A stretch of 64,000 nt of DNA. Origin: a bacterium (GTDB taxonomy: Bacteria > Bacillota > Sulfobacillia > UBA995). The notes beneath the pieces are model-generated. The model saw nothing but the letters and a program-made list of their open reading frames with translations, was not told the origin of the DNA and searched no databases. Below are positions 57,225 through 64,000 of this stretch, piece by piece. The position numbers and the translations under genes were made by a program. Position 1 is the stretch's first letter, and every line of letters starts with the position of its first letter. The stretch is taken from assembly GCA_031082145.1 (NCBI GenBank), contig JAVHLP010000006.1, positions 101,764-165,763 of the forward strand, in the 5' to 3' direction.

Positions 57225-58437
57225 TCCGCTCGCCCTCCTCGGTAGCCAGCCGGATGCGCTCCACAGCCGGTGGATGGCTGTACAGCACTATTTTCAGCAG
57301 CGGGTGGGGGTCGACGAGGGACAGGTTGGCCGTGGCTAGGTTTTTGTGGAGGGTGGTCACCACCTCGGCCTTGCCGGTGAGACGGACCGCGTCACGGTCC
57401 GCCTCCCGCTCGAAGACGCGGGACACCGTGTTCTGGAGGGGAAGGGTGGCGAAGGAGACCAGGGTCACGAATAGGAGGGCCACGGGTAGGGCCCGGAAGT
57501 CAGACGCGAGCCCGATCCCGGCGAAGATGACCTTGAGCAGGAACAGTGCCCCGAACGTGCCGGCGACGGCCATGGCAAGCCCTCTGGGCACATGCAGGTG
57601 TCGCCAGTGGCCGATCTCGTGGGCGACCACCGCCAGGACCTCGTCCCGGTCGAACCCGGACAGGAGGGTGTCGTAGAGCACGATCCGCCGCGACCCCGAC
57701 AAACCGGTGAAGTAGGCGTTCACCTTCTGCGTCTTCCGGCTGGCGTCGGCGACCAGGACGGTGCCCACGTCGACGCCGGCCCGCCGCGACATGTCGATGA
57801 TCTCGGTGCCCAGCGCCTCATCGGCCAGCGGGGTGAAACGGTGGAACAGGGGGTCCACGAGCAGAGGCGAGAGGTAAGCCGCCAGGATGAGGAAGGCGGC
57901 GTAAGCCGATGCCGCCGGGATCCACCATCTCCCCGGGAAGCGGAGCATGAGCCAGTATAACCCGGTCAGTCCTACCGCCGACAAGCCGATCGAGATGGCG
58001 GCGCTCTTGGCGTGATCGCCCAGCCAGGCTCCTGCCGAGTGGACCGCCAGGCCATGGGCCCGCTCCAGGAAGAAGCCCCGGTACAAGTCAAGCGGCAGGA
58101 GCAGGAGGCCGACCACGGCGAGGAGCAACGTGACCTGCAGGAAAGCGCCGGCAAGGGATACCGGTCCGGCGGGGCGCCTCAGGAAGAATAACGCCACCCA
58201 GGTGAGCAGTACTGCCAGCATGGCGAACCTGGCCAGGAACAGAAGCTGGCGAGTCCGCTGATAGGACCAGGCGCGGGCCAGGAACTCCGGGCTGAAATGG
58301 TGGAGGGCCTCGGCGGTGGTCGGCGGCGTCAGCAGGGAGCCGATGAGGACGGCCGTCGCCACGGCGAGCGCCGCCAGTCCGGCCGCAAGCAGCAGGGTCA
58401 ATCCAGATGGGCCCCTCATCACCCGGAGCACCCCCAT
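57214..58437 (-). CDS. M48 family metallopeptidase (Ste24-like)
   Basis: DEVLAVVAHEIGHWRHLHVPRGL (HExxH), SRVFEREADRDAV, KVNAYFTGLSGSRRIVLYDTLL. Confidence 0.9.
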   Translation of the reverse strand: MGVLRVMRGPSGLTLLLAAGLAALAVATAVLIGSLLTPPTTAEALHHFSPEFLARAWSYQRTRQLLFLARFAMLAVLLTWVALFFLRRPAGPVSLAGAFLQVTLLLAVVGLLLLPLDLYRGFFLERAHGLAVHSAGAWLGDHAKSAAISIGLSAVGLTGLYWLMLRFPGRWWIPAASAYAAFLILAAYLSPLLVDPLFHRFTPLADEALGTEIIDMSRRAGVDVGTVLVADASRKTQKVNAYFTGLSGSRRIVLYDTLLSGFDRDEVLAVVAHEIGHWRHLHVPRGLAMAVAGTFGALFLLKVIFAGIGLASDFRALPVALLFVTLVSFATLPLQNTVSRVFEREADRDAVRLTGKAEVVTTLHKNLATANLSLVDPHPLLKIVLYSHPPAVERIRLATEEGERIRR

Positions 58438-58450
58438 TCCCGAAAGGATA

Positions 58451-59032
58451 CTACCCGAGTTGCCCAGTTATCTCATCCTGCATTGATCCGGGCAACCCGG
58501 CGACGATCATCCCCCGGCGGATGAGATCCAGGTCAAAGCCTTTCCCACGCATGAACTCGATCAGGGGGCGGTAGCGGTCAGGCCGGTTGCGGTACAGTTC
58601 GGTGATCAGCCTCAGCTCAAGCGCCACCGCCGGTACTGCATGAGGACCGCAGGGGAGCAGTACGAAACGCTCCCAGGGCCCGCGCCCGAATGTCTCAATG
58701 GTGTCAAGATCCGACTCCACTTCGACGGTGCTGATGCCGACCTCCACCCCGCCCACCTCGTAGTTGGCGTAGTATTGCCTGGTGTGGGGCAACCACGAGG
58801 GGGCGTCCAGGCAAGGGAAAGACGACAGGGCAGCGCCAAAGGCATCCACTATAGCTCTTGTCCTCACGAGAAGATCAACGTCGGCAGCCGGTAACTGAAC
58901 GCCGTGGAGGAGCGCCGCCGCCGTGCCAACCAGGCGGTATTCGGTCCTCACGGTCCCGGGCAACTCATCCAGCACGGTGACCAGTGCCTCCCTCAGGCGG
59001 GCCAGGGTGAGGGAAGCAGGCGGGCGGGTCAT
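58451..59032 (-). CDS. nucleotidyltransferase-fold protein
   Basis: YRLVGTAAALLHGVQLPAADVDLLVRTRAIVDAF: GxAAxxxHG...DVDLLV pattern. Confidence 0.65.
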   Translation of the reverse strand: MTRPPASLTLARLREALVTVLDELPGTVRTEYRLVGTAAALLHGVQLPAADVDLLVRTRAIVDAFGAALSSFPCLDAPSWLPHTRQYYANYEVGGVEVGISTVEVESDLDTIETFGRGPWERFVLLPCGPHAVPAVALELRLITELYRNRPDRYRPLIEFMRGKGFDLDLIRRGMIVAGLPGSMQDEITGQLG

Positions 59033-59072
59033 GCCGTCACCCCCCGTGTCTACCGCAATGTAGCTAGCCGGC

Positions 59073-59927
59073 CTAGAACAGGCGCGAGATGGAGTCGTCC
59101 CACACGGCAGTCACCGGCGCCGGCCTGCCCAGAGCCATGGCAATGAGATCGCCGGCCTCCTCCAAGGTTATCGTGTCACCGTTGGGACGCATGACCCCGT
59201 TCACAAAGACGGCCCGGGCAACGCCGAAACGTCCCCGCACCCCGGCGTCACCGCAGTTCCACTCTCGTACCAGTACCCTGTCTCCGTAGGAGGCCGCCGC
59301 CCGCCTCGCGACGGCAGCTTCCTCGCTCAGCAGCCCGGAACAGAGTGGAGTGAAGAACACATCCACTATCACTTCCGGGTGCCCGGGCCCCCCGTCCGGG
59401 TGCAAATCGGGAGGGCTGTAGCGCGGTTCGAAGTACCGCGGCAAACCGGCACCGGTGGGGAGATCTATGTACATCAGCCTGCGCTGTCCCTTGGCCTGGG
59501 CAACCCTGAAGCCCAAGCGGGCGAAGAAGTCTTCCGGCATGAACCCCCAGACACCGGCGCAGGCATCAACCACCACGCCTCGTCCCAGCTTGGCCGCGCG
59601 CCGGCGCACCTCGTGGACAAGAGCCCGTCCGACCCCTCGGCCGGACGAGAACACGTTCACGCAGTGAAGCAGGACTGCTCCCTCGCCCTCCACGTCGCGG
59701 GCTACTCCTTCCACCGGCGCCGTCTGCGCGAAGCCAAGCGGCCGCTCTCCATGGTGGGCGACGAGGATCTCAAGGCCCGCGCCTGCCTGGGCTATGAGGT
59801 ATTGGCGGCGGCTCTCGACCAGGGACTGATCACAGGCTCTGCCGTGGCCGCAGGAGCAGACCTCAAGCCAGTTGGCCGGCTCCAACCCCCGCCAGGATAG
59901 CTCGCCCGAGTCGCGGTGGGATGTCAA
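59073..59927 (-). CDS. GNAT acetyltransferase fused to a C-terminal thioredoxin-like domain
   Basis: HCVNVFSSGRGVGRALVHEVRRRAAKLGRGVVVDA...FFARLGFRVAQ (GNAT) followed by VIVDVFFTPLCSGLLSEEAAVARRAAASYGDRVLVREWNCGD. TTG start at 59927 overlaps upstream gene stop by 4 nt. Confidence 0.65.
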   Translation of the reverse strand: MTSHRDSGELSWRGLEPANWLEVCSCGHGRACDQSLVESRRQYLIAQAGAGLEILVAHHGERPLGFAQTAPVEGVARDVEGEGAVLLHCVNVFSSGRGVGRALVHEVRRRAAKLGRGVVVDACAGVWGFMPEDFFARLGFRVAQAKGQRRLMYIDLPTGAGLPRYFEPRYSPPDLHPDGGPGHPEVIVDVFFTPLCSGLLSEEAAVARRAAASYGDRVLVREWNCGDAGVRGRFGVARAVFVNGVMRPNGDTITLEEAGDLIAMALGRPAPVTAVWDDSISRLF

Positions 59928-60370
59928 CGCTCCCGCCCGCCTTGCCGTCGGTTGCCGCCGGAGTCCGGCCCTCCGCCCCTCAGCGCATCGAGGCGGACCT
60001 TGTTCTCGTATGGCGCGATGAATCTCGCCCGGTCCCCTTCCGGCACCGGGAGGCCAAGGCGATCGGCGATTTCCTCGTACACCACCAGCCGCTCGGCCAG
60101 CCGCTCGCAGCCGTACTGGGCACACGGGGAGCAGTTGGGGAGTCCCCTCTGGATCACGCAGGGTCTCACCGGGCAGACTGTATCGATCAGCTTGGGGTTC
60201 TCGGCCATGCAGCCGTCACACCGGATCTCCTCCGGGGGAATGCGAAACCCGAAGTACTTGTGCCAGCCGTCACTGAGGAGCTGACGGTTGGCGGGATCCG
60301 CCTCCGCATTGGGGCGATAGGCGAGGCACAAGTCACAGCGATAACCACACCGCGCGAGTATCTCCTGCAT
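59924..60370 (-). CDS. DUF3795-like cysteine-rich protein
   Basis: MQEILARCGYRCDLCLAY...CDGCMAENPKLIDTVCPVRPCVIQRGLPNCSPCAQYGCERL. Confidence 0.7.
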   Translation of the reverse strand: MQEILARCGYRCDLCLAYRPNAEADPANRQLLSDGWHKYFGFRIPPEEIRCDGCMAENPKLIDTVCPVRPCVIQRGLPNCSPCAQYGCERLAERLVVYEEIADRLGLPVPEGDRARFIAPYENKVRLDALRGGGPDSGGNRRQGGRER

Positions 60371-60620
60371 GACAAGCCTCCCCGGCGCGGCCGTCCCGCC
60401 GTTCCAGCAACGGTGCAGCGACGTGTCCTCCCGCCGGTCTTCGGGACAAGAACTGCTGGGGGGGAGTTGAGTCCGGACGGCGGCGGCCGCTCAGTCATTC
60501 GCTGCCCGCTCCGCGGGAACCTCCACCGGAACATCCGCGCCTTCGCCTGGTTGCGTCCGGTCGAGTACCGCGTACGACAACCGCCAGCGTCAAATGGGAG
60601 GGGAGTGAACGGCCCCCTTA

Positions 60621-60872
60621 TCAGACGATCTTGTCGTAGTCCGAGTGGGTTCCGATCCATATCCACAGGATGCCTTCCGCCACGTCGGTGCCGAGCGCAC
60701 GATAGCGGTTGCCGATCCGGACAGACCAGAGATCACCGAGACGCTTGAGGTGCAGGGAAGGATGGCGCGGGTCCGACTTGAGCAGGGCCAGGCTTCTGTC
60801 CGCCAAGTTCCGCACCTCGGCGGGTAGTGCCTGATACAAAGACCAGAAGCGCGGCGACGCGAAGTGGTTCAA
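60621..60872 (-). CDS. RelE/ParE-like toxin
   Basis: FWSLYQALPAEVRNLADRSLALLKSDPRHPSLHLKRLGDLWSVRIGNRYRALGTDVAEGILWIWIGTHSDYDKIV: ParE/RelE fold pattern with basic core and H-x-DYDK end. Confidence 0.75.
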   Translation of the reverse strand: MNHFASPRFWSLYQALPAEVRNLADRSLALLKSDPRHPSLHLKRLGDLWSVRIGNRYRALGTDVAEGILWIWIGTHSDYDKIV

Positions 60873-61069
60873 AGCCCCCGTGCTTTCCCGTCTCTGTAGT
60901 CAGCAAGAGCTTCAGCAACGAGGTCATCCAGTTTTCCCGCCTTCGCGTCCGCTTCGATCCGTCGATCCCAGATCCGGGCGTCAAACTCAAGAAACCATGC
61001 TCGGAACTCTGCGAAATCGCGGGGTGCCAGGTTCTGGATCCGTCTGATGAGCTGCTCAACTTCGCCCAT
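60869..61069 (-). CDS. cognate antitoxin-like small protein
   Basis: MGEVEQLIRRIQNLAPRDFAEFRAWFLEFDARIWDRRIEADAKAGKLDDLVAEALADYRDGKARGL; overlaps toxin start by 4 nt. Confidence 0.7.
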   Translation of the reverse strand: MGEVEQLIRRIQNLAPRDFAEFRAWFLEFDARIWDRRIEADAKAGKLDDLVAEALADYRDGKARGL

Positions 61070-61423
61070 GGAGTACCCCCTCCCCTCAAGTCACGGGGTC
61101 GCCAGCCAGTTCTCGCTCTCATCATAGACTGCGCGGAAACCAGAAGGAAGCCCCGCTCTATCTCCCAAGGCCCCTCAGGGGCAGGGCCGTCGGGCTAACG
61201 GCCTGCGGCTGAGCTGGGCCGGTACGAGGTCAGCTTAGATCCGCCAAAGTGGGTGCGTTCGAGCCGCTGGATAGACCTCATCGGCTGCGCTCAACCATTC
61301 GATCCCAAGGAGTGGAATCCTCCCAGCGATGCCGCCCTTGTCCATGCTGCAGGAGAACCCGCCGCCACCCCCTACGTCCCGCTTGCTTGATCGGGAGCCG
61401 GGGTCGACCCCCGTCTAGAGCAG

Positions 61424-61837
61424 TTACTGCAGCCCTTCTCGGCCCTGTGATTCCTCTTCCCTGATTCTCTGCTGGGTCCGGTTGCCGTACGTCCCGGCAG
61501 TGAACAGAACGACTCCATATGGAAGCCAGAGTAGCCAGCGGTAGGAAGACGTGGATGTGAGCATCACGGCGACGAATGACATCACTACCGGCCACGCCAC
61601 CCACGTTAACTTGACCACGAAGGCGCGTTCCCGGTGCCCTCTTGTGTTCAGGATAGACGAACTAGACCCCACGACTGCTCCGAGCGTCCCCGCGGCCACT
61701 CCAAAAAACGCCCCAAGGTTGCGCCACCACCCCTGCGGAAGCAGCACCAGCAGCGCTAGTGCCGCACCCACCGCTAGCAGAATGTTGCCGCCCACTCCTG
61801 CGACTGCCCAGAATCTCATCCTGTCCCGCATCCGCAA
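61424..61837 (-). CDS. hypothetical membrane protein
   Basis: Several TM segments: GVGGNILLAVGAALALLVLLPQGWW, GVAAGTLGAVVGSSSSIL, WVAWPVVMSFVAVMLTS, YGVVLFTAGTYG. Confidence 0.5.
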   Translation of the reverse strand: MRMRDRMRFWAVAGVGGNILLAVGAALALLVLLPQGWWRNLGAFFGVAAGTLGAVVGSSSSILNTRGHRERAFVVKLTWVAWPVVMSFVAVMLTSTSSYRWLLWLPYGVVLFTAGTYGNRTQQRIREEESQGREGLQ

Positions 61838-61906
61838 TCGCCTCCATCCCCCGTCATATCCTGTCTATGGCCGCGCCCCTGTGGCCCTTCAGAGGGTGCC
61901 CAAGAC

Positions 61907-62188
61907 GTGATCAAGACCATCGCGTGCCGGTTCCCGTCGGTGGATGGGGAGCCGGCACTACGTCTTGTTCCGGTGGCCCTGCGACTCCTCGTGCCTGGTT
62001 CTCTGCTGGGTCTGATCGCCGCAGTCCCACTGTTGTCCGGAGGGTCCTGGTGGGCCTCACTCGCGCTGGTCTCCCTTCCCACCGTCTACTCGGTTATCCG
62101 ATGTCTATGCTTGGGGCCGATGCCCGTTTACGCGGTGCCCGAGCTGTTACCCGGACCGCCGGTTCTTCTATTCGCCGCCACGGGCTAG
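61907..62188 (+). CDS. hypothetical small membrane protein
   Basis: ALRLLVPGSLLGLIAAVPLLSGGSWWASLALVSLPTVYSVI. Confidence 0.35.
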   Translation: MIKTIACRFPSVDGEPALRLVPVALRLLVPGSLLGLIAAVPLLSGGSWWASLALVSLPTVYSVIRCLCLGPMPVYAVPELLPGPPVLLFAATG

Positions 62189-62375
62189 CCGCTCCTCCCA
62201 GAATCTGGCCTAGCCGCCTGCCCGGAGGCACACCGCAGTGACGCTTGCCCGTACCGCCGCTACAGGGAATCGCGAAAGGGCCCCGGGTGGCCAGGCAGGA
62301 GATGGCTGCCGCGCGTCGTAATGTCAGCACTGGCAACATCTGGCTGCTTCTCAACGGAGAGAGGGTTGGCGGCAG

Positions 62376-63872
62376 ATGGGGATGAGGGTCAACTCGGGGC
62401 GGCGGCTGGAGTTAGGGGGGCGCCTACTGCGGCGCTCCCTAGCACCCTGCCTGGTCGCGCTAATGCTTCTTTCCGCCGGCGCGACTTGCGCTGCGGGCTC
62501 CAGCCGGGTCCCCATCGGGTTCTCCCGGCAGGAGGTGGCTGGAGCTCTCCTGCTGCACAAGGCCCCGCACTCGCCCGGCATGGGAGCCATCTTCGCCGTC
62601 ATGTTGGCCGGGGCCGGCGACCAAAGGCCGCATGAGACACACTGCGCGCACGTCGCCGAGCACATGGTGTTCCGCAACCCGCTGACCGGCGGCCGCTCGC
62701 TGTTCGAGTTGGTCCGGCAAGCGGGCGGCAGGGTCAACGGATGGTCCGGCCCCCTCCATACCCAGTTTGAGGTCGCCGTGCCGCACGAGCTGATTCCCGA
62801 GGCCCTGCGGTGGCTCGTGGAAGCGCTGTTCCCCCTCTGCCTCTGCGAGCAGGCTTTCCGCGAGGAGATCCACGCCCGCATGGTCCGGGATTTGGAGTAC
62901 ATGACCACAAGCCGGGTCGCCGCAGCCATGAACGCCTTTCACGAGCAGGTGTACCGTGGCACAGTGTACGAGCAGCGGCTATTTGACGTTCCCGTCACGA
63001 CGGTGACGATGGACGCGGTGGCTAGCTTCATGGCCCGGGAGTACTCGCCGCAGCGGCTCATGATCGTCGTGGTGGCGAACGTTGAGGAGGCCACACTGGT
63101 AACTGAACTGAACGCGGCACTCAATCAGGTGCCCGTGGGGCCGCCGCCGGCGCGACGACAGGTCTCCCTCGCCCCGCCGCCCATTGGCCATCTGCGCTTG
63201 CCCGGTTTCGGCAAGCCGCTTGTTCTCGTGGGTCTGGCGGTCGACGGCATTGAGGAGGACGACGGCCCCCTTCTGGCGCTGGGGCTCCACCTGGCCCTGT
63301 CCAGGCTACTGGCCGCCCCGCCCCCCGGGTTGAGACCACGCCGGGAGCTAACCGTGGCGCTCAGGCTGGAGGGCGCATTTTGTCTCGCGGTGGCTTTCGA
63401 GGGAGCGGCGACGCTAACCGCTGCCAGGCTGGAGCGGCTGGCCGAGGAGGCAACGCATGCGGTCCGGAACGCTGCGGCCGAGTTCGCTGCCGGGGGTCCG
63501 GACGAAGGCCAACTCTTGGAGTTGCTCGAGGCAGTCGAGAGGGCGTCAGAGGCACAGGCCGCCCCCTCGGGGATCCCGCCATACAACGAGGCTTACCTGG
63601 CGGGTGTTACCCTGATCCCCACATATCAGGCCTACTCCCGTGCGCCGGACGACTTCGTATCCGAGCCGGGAGCGATAGGTCCCACTCTTGCCCGTTACCT
63701 GCCCCGGGCCACCTGCACCGTGCTGGTGGTGAGCGCGGCGGCCGGCATGGCTCCGGCCCTCATCATCGGGGCCGCCGTGCTGGCCGTTGCCGGCGTCATC
63801 CTGGGCCTGGCCTTGGGTAGGTGGAAGCGGCGTACTCGTCGCCCAGCCGTATCTCCGCCGGAGAGGGAGTAG
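62376..63872 (+). CDS. membrane-anchored M16-like zinc peptidase
   Basis: Signal/TM N-terminus, HCAHVAEHMVF (HxxEH inverted zinc motif), GGRVNGWSGPLHTQFEVAVP, FREEIHARM, C-terminal TM ALIIGAAVLAVAGVILGLALGRWKRRTRR. Confidence 0.75.
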   Translation: MGMRVNSGRRLELGGRLLRRSLAPCLVALMLLSAGATCAAGSSRVPIGFSRQEVAGALLLHKAPHSPGMGAIFAVMLAGAGDQRPHETHCAHVAEHMVFRNPLTGGRSLFELVRQAGGRVNGWSGPLHTQFEVAVPHELIPEALRWLVEALFPLCLCEQAFREEIHARMVRDLEYMTTSRVAAAMNAFHEQVYRGTVYEQRLFDVPVTTVTMDAVASFMAREYSPQRLMIVVVANVEEATLVTELNAALNQVPVGPPPARRQVSLAPPPIGHLRLPGFGKPLVLVGLAVDGIEEDDGPLLALGLHLALSRLLAAPPPGLRPRRELTVALRLEGAFCLAVAFEGAATLTAARLERLAEEATHAVRNAAAEFAAGGPDEGQLLELLEAVERASEAQAAPSGIPPYNEAYLAGVTLIPTYQAYSRAPDDFVSEPGAIGPTLARYLPRATCTVLVVSAAAGMAPALIIGAAVLAVAGVILGLALGRWKRRTRRPAVSPPERE

Positions 63873-64000
63873 GCGGGGGTTGCGACAGCGCCCTCTCGCT
63901 CCCCAGGGTGATATCTTCGCTGTCCGCTTACAGGGTGACAATATCGGGACTGTTGAAGAAGTCGGGTCGCTCAGGGCTTGCATTGGGGTCCAACTATGCC

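Overview
GC-rich bacterial chromosome segment, most consistent with an endospore-forming anaerobic Firmicute (spore photoproduct lyase, CotF-like coat proteins, LonB, Hdr/Flox-type redox cluster). Most of the window is core genome: rpoN-gap-pgk-tpiA-gpmI-eno-secG, membrane pyrophosphatase, rnr, a nine-gene HdrCBA / MvhD-like / Flox-like / fumarate-reductase-like operon, smpB + tmRNA (tag ANESYALAA), rph-rdgB-yfcE, a six-tRNA cluster, tig-clpP-clpX-lonB-lon, and metabolic/transport genes. The most interesting part is an accessory island (~35.5-44.5 kb) between tRNA-Lys and tRNA-Leu. It encodes three different radical-SAM proteins (a RiPP-maturase-1-like enzyme that seems to lack its cobalamin domain, a radical SAM with a C-terminal PDZ domain, and an RRE/SPASM maturase with a frameshift inside its CxxxCxxC motif), a translationally overlapping 61-aa peptide with seven C-terminal cysteines (candidate RiPP precursor), a truncated exporter-type ABC ATPase, and a LolD/FtsX-like ABC pair. 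The island also holds a perfect 72-bp direct repeat and has 14-bp repeats near both edges. I read it as a candidate undescribed thioether/cysteine-rich RiPP locus that is partly decayed, rearranged or mis-assembled. All family assignments are by eye from motifs; no database search was run.
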